Part shown: piece after piece, positions 33,708 to 42,622 of the stretch
Layout: the number at the start of each line of letters is the position of its first letter
How positions within the stretch are numbered: position 1 is the first letter of the stretch
Assembly (NCBI GenBank): GCA_026416125.1
Contig: JAOAFT010000016.1
Location: forward strand, 1 to 48,818
Origin: Bacteroidota bacterium
GTDB lineage: Bacteria > Bacteroidota > Ignavibacteria > UBA10030
DNA length: 48,818 bases
Direction of reading: 5' to 3'
Made by a program: the position numbers and the translations under genes
The notes under the pieces: model-generated
Database searches by the model: none
What the model was told of the DNA's origin: nothing
The model's input: the letters and a program-made list of their open reading frames with translations, nothing else

Positions 33708-34292
33708 TTACGAGTTGTGAAAATGTAGCAGTTCAGATACAGTGCAGATACCTCGATGGTGCTTCAAGTGAGTGAGCAATTTGAGAAGTAGAAGAGCTGT
33801 AGCGTATGCATCTCCAGATGCTCGATGACGTGCTGGAATACGTATTCCCAGGGCTGCAGTGACAACACCAAGCGTTTTACTGCGGAGATGAGGAAGAATT
33901 TTTTTTGAAAGCTTGACAGTACACAGGATTGGATTTGTTAATAAAATGTTGTTCTCCCGTAAGGCTGTTTGGCATACAAATCCCCAATCGAAGGGAGCAT
34001 TATGAGCTACGAAAATGCTGTTTCCAAGAAAGGAGACTATAGTTGGTACTATTTCCCGTGCAGTAGGAGCATTTTGGACCATAAGAGTGTCGATACCGGT
34101 AATTGCCGTGATTGCAGGTGGTATAGGAACAAGTGGATTAATGAGAGTTGAAAATTCATCAACGAGTACACCATTTTGAATCTTCATCATTGCTATTTCT
34201 GTGATCCTATCGTTCAACGGACTAAGTCCAGTTGTTTCGACATCGACAACAACAAAAGTTGCACTATCAATTGAAAGTGAGTGATCTATCAT
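33708..34292 (-). CDS. DEDDh 3'-5' exonuclease (DnaQ/PolC epsilon-like)
   Basis: A 194-aa exonuclease of the RNase T/DnaQ superfamily that removes 3' nucleotides from DNA or RNA. All catalytic residues are present: ExoI VDVETTG with D17 and E19, ExoII AHNAPFDWGF with D102, and ExoIII HRASGDAYAT with H156 and D161. No other domain is fused, so it could be a stand-alone proofreading subunit or a repair nuclease; the ExoII sequence resembles the DNA polymerase III epsilon/PolC branch. It is the last gene of the minus-strand run, 46 nt after the ABC exporter gene, converging on the T9SS gene. Confidence 0.92.
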   Translation of the reverse strand: MIDHSLSIDSATFVVVDVETTGLSPLNDRITEIAMMKIQNGVLVDEFSTLINPLVPIPPAITAITGIDTLMVQNAPTAREIVPTIVSFLGNSIFVAHNAPFDWGFVCQTALRENNILLTNPILCTVKLSKKILPHLRSKTLGVVTAALGIRIPARHRASGDAYATALLLLKLLTHLKHHRGICTVSELLHFHNS

Positions 34293-34338
34293 TATTCTAT
34301 TTATGTATCATGTGAACATTGAATTGAGAGAACGATAA

Positions 34339-36129
34339 TTAGTACTTATATAATTCCTGTTCTTTGTACTGCAGCTCATACAGTTTTCGGTAAATACCGT
34401 TTAGAGATAATAATTCCGAATGGGTTCCGAGTTCACGAAGCTCTCCTTTGTGGAGTACTATGATGCAATGAGCACGTTGTATCGTTGAAAGTCGGTGAGC
34501 AATCACTATTGAAGTCCGACCCTTAAGCATTTTTTTGATAGCGTTTTGTATCATTTGCTCTGATTCTGTATCAATATTGGATGTTGCTTCATCAAGTATG
34601 AGAATTTTAGGATTGTGGGCAAGGGCACGAGCAAAAGTGAGGAGTTGCTTTTGGCCTACAGAAAGAATAGCGCCACGTTCCTTTACGACTGTGTTGTATT
34701 TGTCAGGCAATTGTTCAATGAATTGGTGAAGTCCTACAAATCGTGCGACTGCTTGAACTCGTTCAAAAGAAATTGCGGGATCACCAAGTGTAATGTTATC
34801 GTGAATAGTGCCTGAAAAAAGGAAAATGTCTTGTGGTACTACGGTAATGATTCTTCGAACATTTTCAGGGGTGAGGGAAGATAAAGGTATCCCGTCGAGG
34901 AGGATTGTACCTTGCTGAATATCGTACAACCGCGTGAGAACATTCATAAGACTTGTTTTGCCTGCACCTGTGTGTCCGACAATAGCAACTGTTTGTCCTG
35001 CTTCAATAGTAAATGAAATATCTTTTAATACCCAATCAGGAGTGCCATCGGGTTTTGTTCCGTATGCAAACCATACATTCCTGAATTCTATTGAGCCTTT
35101 AACATTCTCAAGTTTATGAGGATGAAGTGGTGTACTAATTGTTAGAGGAGTATCAAGAAGTTGGAAAATGCGTTCTGACGATGCCATAGCTGTTTGGAGA
35201 ATGTTATACTTCTCTGATAAATCACGGATAGGTCGCCAGAACATTTCGTTGAATTGAACAAACGCCATGACGGTACCAAGTGTTATTGTACCATCAAGTG
35301 CGTGAATTCCAGAATACCAGAGGAGAAGTCCAACAGCGAGTGCACCCATACAATCAACACTTGGGTAGAACACAGCGTAGTAGAATATTGACTTGATGTT
35401 TGCATCACGATGATCAGCGTTAATGGACGAAAATTTGTTGAATGCATATACTTCGCGTGTAAAGAGTTTATCAATTAGTATTCCGGTAATATGTTCTTGC
35501 ATGAAGGTATTAATTCTTGCAAGATGGATACGAACATTTCTATATGCTTTTCGAACTTTCTCTCTAAACAGGAAAGTGCCATAGAAAAGGAAGGGCAAAA
35601 CACTTAAAGTAACGAGTGCGAGTTGCCAGTGAAGAGTAAACATAAAGTAGAGAATGCCAACGATTGTAAATATGTCACTAAAAACTAGTACAATACCCGA
35701 TGAAAACATCTCATTGAGCACTTCGACATCATTTGTAACTCTTGTAATGAGCCTTCCAATGGGGTTGCGATCAAAGAATGAGAGTGCTCGAGTTTGTAAG
35801 TGGTGATAGATTTCTTTCCGTAGGTCATAGATAGCTCGTTGGCCAATCCATTGTGTTAAGTAAGCGTTTGCGAATTGTATCGATGCACGAAGAATGATTA
35901 CGATAGCAAGGAGAGCAATAGTACTAAGAAGTCCTTGAGTATCATTGGTCTTGATGTTTTCATCGACAGCGATTTTAGTAAAGAGCGGACGTATTGCTTC
36001 GAGTATGCTCATGAGTATGCTCATGAGTATGCCAAGAATAACATACATCGTATAGGGTCTAAGGTATTTCAAAAGTCGTCGCATGAGACGACTATCGTAT
36101 GCTTTTCCAAGAACTTCTTCTTCATGCAT
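34339..36129 (-). CDS. Heterodimeric ABC exporter subunit, canonical-glutamate half
   Basis: A 596-aa type IV ABC half-transporter: six membrane helices (about 20-310) then a nucleotide-binding domain with Walker A GHTGAGKTS near 388, signature LSVGQKQ near 492 and Walker B ILILDEATS near 512 with the catalytic Glu, plus H-loop IAHRLST. The signature has Val in place of the usual first Gly (LSGGQ). With the next-door subunit this fits an asymmetric heterodimer like TM287/288 or BmrCD. The substrate (drug, lipid or peptide) cannot be told. A 12-bp tandem repeat lies in the first helix. Confidence 0.93.
   Translation of the reverse strand: MHEEEVLGKAYDSRLMRRLLKYLRPYTMYVILGILMSILMSILEAIRPLFTKIAVDENIKTNDTQGLLSTIALLAIVIILRASIQFANAYLTQWIGQRAIYDLRKEIYHHLQTRALSFFDRNPIGRLITRVTNDVEVLNEMFSSGIVLVFSDIFTIVGILYFMFTLHWQLALVTLSVLPFLFYGTFLFREKVRKAYRNVRIHLARINTFMQEHITGILIDKLFTREVYAFNKFSSINADHRDANIKSIFYYAVFYPSVDCMGALAVGLLLWYSGIHALDGTITLGTVMAFVQFNEMFWRPIRDLSEKYNILQTAMASSERIFQLLDTPLTISTPLHPHKLENVKGSIEFRNVWFAYGTKPDGTPDWVLKDISFTIEAGQTVAIVGHTGAGKTSLMNVLTRLYDIQQGTILLDGIPLSSLTPENVRRIITVVPQDIFLFSGTIHDNITLGDPAISFERVQAVARFVGLHQFIEQLPDKYNTVVKERGAILSVGQKQLLTFARALAHNPKILILDEATSNIDTESEQMIQNAIKKMLKGRTSIVIAHRLSTIQRAHCIIVLHKGELRELGTHSELLSLNGIYRKLYELQYKEQELYKY
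36001..36032 (-). repeat. In-frame 12-bp tandem repeat within the ABC exporter gene
   Basis: GAGTATGCTCAT on the + strand is present in two full copies (36001-36012, 36013-36024) and 8 bases of a third. On the coding strand it gives ILMS-ILMS-IL within the first membrane helix, so a copy gain or loss changes the helix by four residues without a frameshift. Confidence 0.9.
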
Positions 36130-36140
36130 ATGGTTACCGG

Positions 36141-37907
36141 CTAAAGAGATTCAAGTTCTTCTTCAATAAGTTGTTTGTGGTAGAGTTCGGAATACAATCC
36201 CTTATGAGCAATGAGTTCTTCATGTGTACCACTCTCAGCAATAGTCCCGTTTTCAAGAACGAGAATTTTGTCAGCATCACGAACAGTTGATATTCGGTGA
36301 CTGATGAGGATACAAGTTTTACCACGCATTGAATCACGAAGTTTGTGGAGTATACGATGTTCAGTATACGTATCAACAGCAGAAAGTGCATCATCGAGAA
36401 TAAGAATTTGTGGATTTCGAATAAGAGCACGCGCAATGCTAACACGTTGTTTCTGGCCACCGGAGAGAGTTATTCCTCGTTCTCCGATCATTGTTTGAAG
36501 TTGTAAAGGAAATGAATTAATATCAGGTGTAAGGTGTGCAAGCTCAACAACGCGATTGAGCTCACTTTCTGTACAGCTATCATAGAGTGAGCCATACTTA
36601 ATGTTTTCTGAAATTGTGTCGGAAAAGAGGAATGTTTCCTGTGGTACAACGCTTAGAAACTTGCGTAAGATCTGAAGGGGAATAGTGACAATCGGTATAC
36701 CATCGATAAAAATTTCACCTTCAGTAGGATCATATATCCGCGGAATAAGATTAATGAGCGTTGTTTTGCCGGCTCCAGTACGACCTACAATTGCAAAGGT
36801 CGAACCAGCAGGAAGTGTAAAAGAAATGTTTCGGAGGACCCATTTTCCCGTTCCAGGATATTGAAAAGAAACATTTCGAAATTCGATAGTTCCTCTTATT
36901 GAAGGTATAGTTATTGAGTGACTATTGGAATTAAGAATTGTTGGGTGAGTATCGAAGATCGTAGAAAGACGTTCCATTGATGCAGCACCTTGTTGGAGGA
37001 TGTTGGTAACCCAACCAAAAGCAATCATTGGCCAGATAAGCATCGAAAGATAGGTAATAAATGCTGTGAGTGTCCCAATGGAAATGGTGTGATGAATCAC
37101 TTGGATCCCACCAACGTACAGTGTAAGGAGTAAAGAAGTTCCTACAAGTGTAAAGAGAAGAGGCCAGAGAATAGCTTGGTAGAGAGCAAGGTGCATGTTT
37201 TTCTTGAAGTACTCGGTGCTTAGGACATCAAATTGATGTTCGAAGTATGTTTCACGTACGTATGATTGAATAACGCGAATACCAGCAAGACTCTCTTGCG
37301 TATGGGTTGTTAACTTTGAATACTGTTCTTGTCGTTCAGTAAATTTTACATGAATATGTTTACCAATGCGATACATGACAAATGATACAAATGGAAGAGG
37401 GAGTAGTGCAACGAGTGTTAGTTTCCAATCGCTTGTAAACATCATGGTAACAACCATTGTAAATGTAAGGAGTGTATCAGTTGGGTACATAATTCCAGGG
37501 CCGAGTACATTCCGTACAGCATTAATATCGTTTGTGGCATGCGCCATAAGATCACCCGTCGATGTAGTATGGTAGTATGTGGTGTCGAGAGTTTGGATGT
37601 GGCGAAGGAAATCGTTTCTCAGGTCAAATTCTATGTGCCGTGATGTGACAATAATCGTTTGTCGTGTTAGGTATGTAAGGAATCCAGCAATGAGTGCAAA
37701 AAGGACGATGAGTCCTGTCCAGAGCAGTAATGCCTTTATGTTAAGAGTACCATGTGATATTCCTATTGCAAGTATATCAATTGCGTATCCTAGAAATTTT
37801 GGCTGGAGGACATTGAAAATATTACTCCCAATAACAGTAAGGATTCCAGCGAGTAAAGCTTTTTTATATCGGCGAAGATATGGAAGAAGTCGAAGCAGTG
37901 AACGCAT
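36141..37907 (-). CDS. Heterodimeric ABC exporter subunit, degenerate half
   Basis: A 588-aa ABC half-transporter, paired with the gene 11 nt downstream. Six membrane helices occupy about 15-305. The nucleotide-binding domain has Walker A GRTGAGKTT near 374, canonical signature LSGGQKQR, and Walker B ILILDDALS near 502, where the catalytic Glu is replaced by Asp. His is kept in the H-loop ISHRIST. An Asp here marks the degenerate site of heterodimeric exporters, whose Walker site faces the altered signature (LSVGQ) of the partner. It lies 26 nt after serS and probably shares its transcript. Confidence 0.93.
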   Translation of the reverse strand: MRSLLRLLPYLRRYKKALLAGILTVIGSNIFNVLQPKFLGYAIDILAIGISHGTLNIKALLLWTGLIVLFALIAGFLTYLTRQTIIVTSRHIEFDLRNDFLRHIQTLDTTYYHTTSTGDLMAHATNDINAVRNVLGPGIMYPTDTLLTFTMVVTMMFTSDWKLTLVALLPLPFVSFVMYRIGKHIHVKFTERQEQYSKLTTHTQESLAGIRVIQSYVRETYFEHQFDVLSTEYFKKNMHLALYQAILWPLLFTLVGTSLLLTLYVGGIQVIHHTISIGTLTAFITYLSMLIWPMIAFGWVTNILQQGAASMERLSTIFDTHPTILNSNSHSITIPSIRGTIEFRNVSFQYPGTGKWVLRNISFTLPAGSTFAIVGRTGAGKTTLINLIPRIYDPTEGEIFIDGIPIVTIPLQILRKFLSVVPQETFLFSDTISENIKYGSLYDSCTESELNRVVELAHLTPDINSFPLQLQTMIGERGITLSGGQKQRVSIARALIRNPQILILDDALSAVDTYTEHRILHKLRDSMRGKTCILISHRISTVRDADKILVLENGTIAESGTHEELIAHKGLYSELYHKQLIEEELESL

Positions 37908-37933
37908 TGTTGTGATAACAGTGGTAAGGTAAT

Positions 37934-39199
37934 TTACCCAATAACTTCAAATTTGGTGTAAGGATGTAACACTTTTGGAATGATAACTTTCCCTTCTGGA
38001 GTTTGATAGAATTCAAGTAAAGCAGCCACAACACGTGGAAGAGCAAGACCTGAACCGTTTAACGTATGAACAAATTCAGGTTTTCCGCCATGGGCAGGAC
38101 GGAAACGTACGTTCATACGACGAGCCTGGAAAGCTTCAAAGTTACTGCATGATGATACTTCTAGCCACCGTTGTTGAGCGGGGGACCATACTTCAAGATC
38201 GTATTTTTTTGTTTGTGTAAAACCTAAGTCACCTGTACACATTAGTAAACGGCGATAGGGGAGCCCTAAAAGTTGGAGAAGTTCTTCGGCATCTTGTCGA
38301 AGAAATTCTAATTCATCATACGAGGTTGAAGGATGTACAAATTTTACAAGTTCTACTTTATCGAACTGGTGAAGTCTGTTTAAACCGCGTACGTCTTTAC
38401 CATACGATCCCGCTTCACGTCGAAAACAAGGTGTATACGCAGCATACCGGAGTGGTAAATCGCTTTCTTGGAGAATTTCGTCACGATGTATATTTGTGAC
38501 GGGTACTTCGGCTGTCGGGATGAGGTACAATTGATCTCGTTCAACAACATACATTAAGTCTTCTTTATCTGGTAGTTGCCCTGTACCGCGTGCACTGTCT
38601 GCATTGACAACAATTGGTGGCATTACCTCTTTATAGTGATGCTCCCGTGCCTTGTCAAGGAAGAAATTTATGAGAGCTCGTTCGAGTTGAGCACCTTTCC
38701 CAATGAGGAATGGAAAACCAGCACCGGTGACTTTTGCACCCCGGCCAAAGTCAATGATTCCGAGTTTATCTGCAAGTTCCCAATGCGGTTTCAGGTGGAA
38801 ATCGAAATCAGGTATGTCACCCCATTGGTAAACAACTTTGTTGTCGTCGGGAGATGTACCAAATGGTACTGAATTGTGTGGAATGTTTGGGATAGTGAGT
38901 AAAAGTTCTTCGATTGATCGTTCGATGTCTTTAAGCTCAGTATCTATTTGTTGGATACGCTCTTTTATGGTTTCCATACTCGCAATTAAATCTGTTACGG
39001 TGTCACCACTCCGTTTGCGTTTTCCGATTTCGTTTGAAACTTGATTTCGTTTAGCTTTTAAGGTATCACCTTCTTGAATGAGCTGTTTTCGTTTATCATC
39101 GAGTTTCAGTAAGGTAGTGAGATCGATGGAGATTCCTTTAGCTCTTGCACCAGCTTGTACTAGTTCAGGATTTTCTCGGATAAATTTAATATCTAACAT
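37934..39199 (-). CDS. serS: Seryl-tRNA synthetase
   Basis: Class II aminoacyl-tRNA synthetase charging tRNA-Ser. The 421-aa length is typical. Seen: an N-terminal coiled-coil tRNA-binding arm (about 25-100), motif 2 around FRREAGSYGKDVRGLNRLHQF (quoted in part: CFRREAGSYGKD) and motif 3 GSGLALPRVVAALLE near the C-terminus. It starts with MLDIKFIRENPE, the family N-terminus. It lies 12 nt after the RmlD-like gene. Confidence 0.97.
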   Translation of the reverse strand: MLDIKFIRENPELVQAGARAKGISIDLTTLLKLDDKRKQLIQEGDTLKAKRNQVSNEIGKRKRSGDTVTDLIASMETIKERIQQIDTELKDIERSIEELLLTIPNIPHNSVPFGTSPDDNKVVYQWGDIPDFDFHLKPHWELADKLGIIDFGRGAKVTGAGFPFLIGKGAQLERALINFFLDKAREHHYKEVMPPIVVNADSARGTGQLPDKEDLMYVVERDQLYLIPTAEVPVTNIHRDEILQESDLPLRYAAYTPCFRREAGSYGKDVRGLNRLHQFDKVELVKFVHPSTSYDELEFLRQDAEELLQLLGLPYRRLLMCTGDLGFTQTKKYDLEVWSPAQQRWLEVSSCSNFEAFQARRMNVRFRPAHGGKPEFVHTLNGSGLALPRVVAALLEFYQTPEGKVIIPKVLHPYTKFEVIG

Positions 39200-39211
39200 A
39201 GGATTCTGCTC

Positions 39212-40123
39212 TTAATTTTTTTGACAATCTTCTAGTTCTTGTTTTAGTTTCAATAAACCTTCTCGTGCAGTATGAAAGCGTATCCCTAATTCACGTTCTG
39301 CTTTTTCAACAATGAGGCCGCTCTTCATGGGGCGTGGGGCTGTTTGCTGAAGTTCAGAGCTTTTTATACGTTGTATAAGTGAGGGGTCAAATCCAAAAAC
39401 TTCAGCAATTTGTACTGCAAAGTCATACCGGGAAAGAATATCGCGCCCTGCAACGTTGTATACACCAACTTTGTCAAGCTCGAAGAGTTTGATCATAGCG
39501 ATTGCTAGATCACCTACATACGTTGCATTTCCTTGTTGATCATCAACAACTCTAATACGATTCCCTTGCCTTAAATTTTGGAGTACCCACAGTGCAAAGT
39601 TCGGTTTAACATTGATGCCATAACCAAATAGTACCATAGTTCGAACAATAGCGTAGTTGATGTTTGCACTTAGTACAACATTCTCGCTTGCCAGTTTTGA
39701 TTTGCCATAATAACCAAGAGGATTAGGTTGTGCTGTTTCGGTGTACGGACCAGCTTTTCCATCGAAGATATAATCTGTCGAGACGTGAATAAGTTTAGCA
39801 TTAACACGTCGAGCTGCTTCGGCAAGGTTTTCAACAGCAACAACATTGAGTTTCCATGTTTCTTCTCGATGTGTTTCACACCAATCAACATTCGTTGCTG
39901 CAGCGGCATTGAAAATAACAGTAGGTTGAAAACTGGATATGAGACTTTTTACGTCACTGCGTGATGTAATGTCAAGCTGAGTGTAGTCAAAGAGTTTATC
40001 ATCGAAAACAAAGGTTCGTTCAATTGAAGTGTTTAACACTTCATACTCAGTTCTGGTACTCAGGAGGAGCGATAAGCGTTGACCGAGGAGACCATTACTT
40101 CCGCAAATAAGAATTCGTTTCAT
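39212..40123 (-). CDS. rfbD: RmlD-like dTDP-4-dehydrorhamnose reductase / SDR reductase
   Basis: A 303-aa extended short-chain dehydrogenase of the RmlD (dTDP-4-keto-L-rhamnose reductase) family, last step of dTDP-rhamnose synthesis. Seen: nucleotide-binding GSNGLLGQ (8-15), FNAAAATNVDWCE, VSTDYIFDGKAGPY and the YYGKSK catalytic Tyr-Lys pair, then FGYG and VVDDQQGNATYVGDLA. No other rhamnose gene (rmlABC) is near, and it overlaps dapD by 4 nt (ATGA) in a lysine cluster, so its true substrate may be another keto-sugar nucleotide or S-adenosylmethionine-related (MAT2B-type) partner. Family certain, exact reaction tentative. Confidence 0.82.
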   Translation of the reverse strand: MKRILICGSNGLLGQRLSLLLSTRTEYEVLNTSIERTFVFDDKLFDYTQLDITSRSDVKSLISSFQPTVIFNAAAATNVDWCETHREETWKLNVVAVENLAEAARRVNAKLIHVSTDYIFDGKAGPYTETAQPNPLGYYGKSKLASENVVLSANINYAIVRTMVLFGYGINVKPNFALWVLQNLRQGNRIRVVDDQQGNATYVGDLAIAMIKLFELDKVGVYNVAGRDILSRYDFAVQIAEVFGFDPSLIQRIKSSELQQTAPRPMKSGLIVEKAERELGIRFHTAREGLLKLKQELEDCQKN

Positions 40124-40953
40124 TGGAGTGCAGTAATTAATGCAGTTTCAGCACTTAGGGTTTCTGGTCGGTATTGAACGATGAGAGGAGTGTATATACC
40201 AATACCATGTGTACGGGCAAAATCATTGGTCATTGTACGGGTGCCAGGAACCACAACAGCACCCTCTGGTACAATAAGTGGTTGTGAATCGTTCTTACAA
40301 TAGATAGTACTATTAACAAGGTCAACGAGCTGTGTCGTATGGGTAAGGTGTACTCCTTGTGCGAGTACTGCTCTCCGTTGAACTATAACACCATCACCAA
40401 TACTGCACATGCCTTGAATATACACATCATCTTCGACAATTGCGGGTGGAATAGTCAACTCTGTTAGTGTGCTGGTAATGTATGTCCCTGTTCCAATGTG
40501 TACACGTTTACCAATTTGTACACATGGTCCTAGAAATGAGTGAGTGTCGATGGATGTATACTCATCAACGAACGCACCGATAGTAATAGTTGTTGGGGAA
40601 AGAATCGTCACGTGTGGACCTAGATAAACACCATCGTGGATATACGTTCCACCAGGGGACAATCGGACTCTATGTTCAAGGGTTATTTTTTTCGGTGTAT
40701 AGGTGTTTTTATCGAAGAAACGAAATTGTTCGTTGAGTGAAACATCGACAAGATCGCCTACATTAAAACCAAGGAGAATACCCTTCTTTACCCACTGATG
40801 GTACGTCCAAGTATTTTGATGAGGACTTGCTGCACGAATCTCGCCATAGTTTAAGAAAAATTTTAACTCATTGAATGCTTGCAGGGCTGCTTGTTTATCA
40901 ATGGAAGCTTTATCTTGTTCATACAACTTTTCAATTTTTTCTCGAAGGAGCAT
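40120..40953 (-). CDS. dapD: Tetrahydrodipicolinate N-succinyltransferase, divergent (DapD-like)
   Basis: A 277-aa left-handed beta-helix acyltransferase (E. coli DapD 274). In DAP/lysine synthesis DapD succinylates tetrahydrodipicolinate. Seen: hexapeptide repeats about 95-215 (TITIGAFVDEYTSIDTHSF, CVQIGKRVHIGTGTYI, IVEDDVYIQGMCSIGDGVIV), with IGAFVDE and CVQIGKRVHI matching DapD. The E. coli DTWATVGSCAQIG core is DTHSFLGPCVQIG here, and the SGGVGIGGVLEP loop reads GTGTYITSTLTE, so the substrate loop differs. Position between dapA and the SDR gene supports the lysine role. AAGGG lies 7 nt before the ATG. Confidence 0.8.
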   Translation of the reverse strand: MLLREKIEKLYEQDKASIDKQAALQAFNELKFFLNYGEIRAASPHQNTWTYHQWVKKGILLGFNVGDLVDVSLNEQFRFFDKNTYTPKKITLEHRVRLSPGGTYIHDGVYLGPHVTILSPTTITIGAFVDEYTSIDTHSFLGPCVQIGKRVHIGTGTYITSTLTELTIPPAIVEDDVYIQGMCSIGDGVIVQRRAVLAQGVHLTHTTQLVDLVNSTIYCKNDSQPLIVPEGAVVVPGTRTMTNDFARTHGIGIYTPLIVQYRPETLSAETALITALQ

Positions 40954-40956
40954 ATA

Positions 40957-41856
40957 CTACCCTTTAATAAGTTTTAAGCTCATGAGTACCTGCCTCACTT
41001 TTTCCCGATTTTTTTCAGAAATCGGGCAAAGTGGTAGTCGATATGATTCTTCGATTAGTCCCATCATTGCTAAAGCTGTTTTAACGGGGATAGGATTTGA
41101 CTCAATGAAATTTACATTCATGAGTGGAAGAAGTTTATAATGAAGCTCACGTGCTTTATCCCATTTTCCTTTGAGACAGAAATTGATAAGCTGAGAAAAC
41201 TCTTTTGGTACTTCATTAGCAACAACTGAGATACAACCATCACCTCCAAGAGCAATGAGTGGAAATGCATAGGCATCATCACCGGAGAGAAGAGAAAAGT
41301 GCTGTGGTTTATTTCGTGCGATTTCCATAATTTGCTGGAGATTACCAGAAGCTTCTTTTACAGCTACAATGGATGGGATTTCTTCAGCCAAGCGGAGGAT
41401 TGTTGAAGCTTCGATGTTACCTCCTGTGCGACCTGGTACGTTGTAGACGATAATTGGTATATCAACAGCTTCAGCAATGGCTCTGAAGTGGCGATAGTAT
41501 CCTTCTTGTGTTGGTTTGTTGTAATAGGGACCCACGACGAGTGCAGCATCCGCACCAACAGCTTTAGCAATACGTGCTTTCTCGATTGCTTCGGCAGTAC
41601 TATTGCTTCCTGCGCCGGCAAAAATTTTCACGCGGCCTCGTGCTTGTTCTATAACGATTTCAAGTACTCGTTCATGTTCTTCTTTTGTTACCGTGGGGTT
41701 TTCTCCTGTTGTGCCAAGAGGGACGAGAGCATCAACTCCACCTTTAATTTGGTACTCAATGAACTTTCGTAAAGCCGGTTCATCAAGAGAACCATCTTTC
41801 TTAAAAGGGGTTACAATTGCTGTTGCCGTACCTTGGAACTTTTTTGGTGGTCGCAT
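40957..41856 (-). CDS. dapA: 4-hydroxy-tetrahydrodipicolinate synthase
   Basis: Condenses pyruvate with aspartate semialdehyde, the committed step of DAP/lysine synthesis. From the ATG at 41856 it is 299 aa, typical of DapA. Seen: TAIVTPF, GTTGENPT (about 44-51), YNVPGRTGG (about 135-143) with the catalytic Tyr, and the Schiff-base Lys in VAVKEASGN (about 164). The ATG at 41874 overlaps the dapB stop (TAATG), but AGGAGG sits between it and the 41856 ATG with 9-nt spacing, so 41856 is the likely start. Both starts are in frame. Confidence 0.95.
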   Translation of the reverse strand: MRPPKKFQGTATAIVTPFKKDGSLDEPALRKFIEYQIKGGVDALVPLGTTGENPTVTKEEHERVLEIVIEQARGRVKIFAGAGSNSTAEAIEKARIAKAVGADAALVVGPYYNKPTQEGYYRHFRAIAEAVDIPIIVYNVPGRTGGNIEASTILRLAEEIPSIVAVKEASGNLQQIMEIARNKPQHFSLLSGDDAYAFPLIALGGDGCISVVANEVPKEFSQLINFCLKGKWDKARELHYKLLPLMNVNFIESNPIPVKTALAMMGLIEESYRLPLCPISEKNREKVRQVLMSLKLIKG

Positions 41857-41873
41857 GTGTATGTACCTCCTCA

Positions 41874-42602
41874 TTAGAATAATTCGTTCATAATATCTTC
41901 GAACGTGAAAAGACCTTTTTTATCTTTTATCCATTCAGCTGCAAGTAACGCACCAAGTGCAAATCCTGAGCGATTCTTTGCAGCATGCATAATTTCGATA
42001 GTATCAGCGAAAGAATCAAATGTAACAATATGGGTACCGATGACGGTACCACCCCGGGTTGATGTTATGTGGAGTTGATGGGGATGAATTTTCCCATGGG
42101 ACGTTTCTGTTAGGAGTTCTTTCTTTCGTTCTATTGTATTGAGGAGTAGTTTCCCTATAGAAAGTGCTGTACCACTGGGACTGTCAGCTTTATCTTTATG
42201 GTGATACTCGTGGATAAAAACATCGTACTCATGAAAGCGATTTATGAGTGTTCCAGCTGTACGGAGTATTGCATAGAAGAGATTTACTCCTAGTGAGAAA
42301 TTTGCTGCATACACAATACCTATGTTGTACTGTTGTTGAATTGATTGAACATCAGAAAGGGAGTTGTACCAACCCGTTGTTCCAATGACAAGAGGTTTTT
42401 GCAGGTTACCCCAATATTTCAAATCATCAAGCATCCCATTTGCGGATGCAAAGTGGATAACAGCATCTGCTTGTGCACATTGTTCGGGTGTACATGGTGG
42501 CTGAGTGAGATCAATACGTGCACAAATAGACCATCCACGTTCAAGAGCTAACCGCTCAACTTCTTTTCCCATTTTTCCATATCCATGGAGAGCAAGCTTC
42601 AT
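41874..42602 (-). CDS. dapB: 4-hydroxy-tetrahydrodipicolinate reductase
   Basis: NAD(P)H-dependent second step of the DAP pathway. From the ATG at 42602 it is 242 aa. Seen: Rossmann GYGKMGKEV near the N-terminus, GTTGW, AANFSLGVNLF, and the catalytic EYHHKDKADSPSGTA with His and Lys. GGGAG lies 6 nt before ATG 42602; the in-frame ATG at 42617 would hold that Shine-Dalgarno inside the gene. It begins 20 nt after lysC. Confidence 0.95.
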   Translation of the reverse strand: MKLALHGYGKMGKEVERLALERGWSICARIDLTQPPCTPEQCAQADAVIHFASANGMLDDLKYWGNLQKPLVIGTTGWYNSLSDVQSIQQQYNIGIVYAANFSLGVNLFYAILRTAGTLINRFHEYDVFIHEYHHKDKADSPSGTALSIGKLLLNTIERKKELLTETSHGKIHPHQLHITSTRGGTVIGTHIVTFDSFADTIEIMHAAKNRSGFALGALLAAEWIKDKKGLFTFEDIMNELF

Positions 42603-42622
42603 AGGAATCTCCCTCATATTTG

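Noticed and set aside
33640-33720. XerCD dif site at the strand switch
   Set aside because: No 28-bp dif-like sequence with the expected arms could be recognised by eye.
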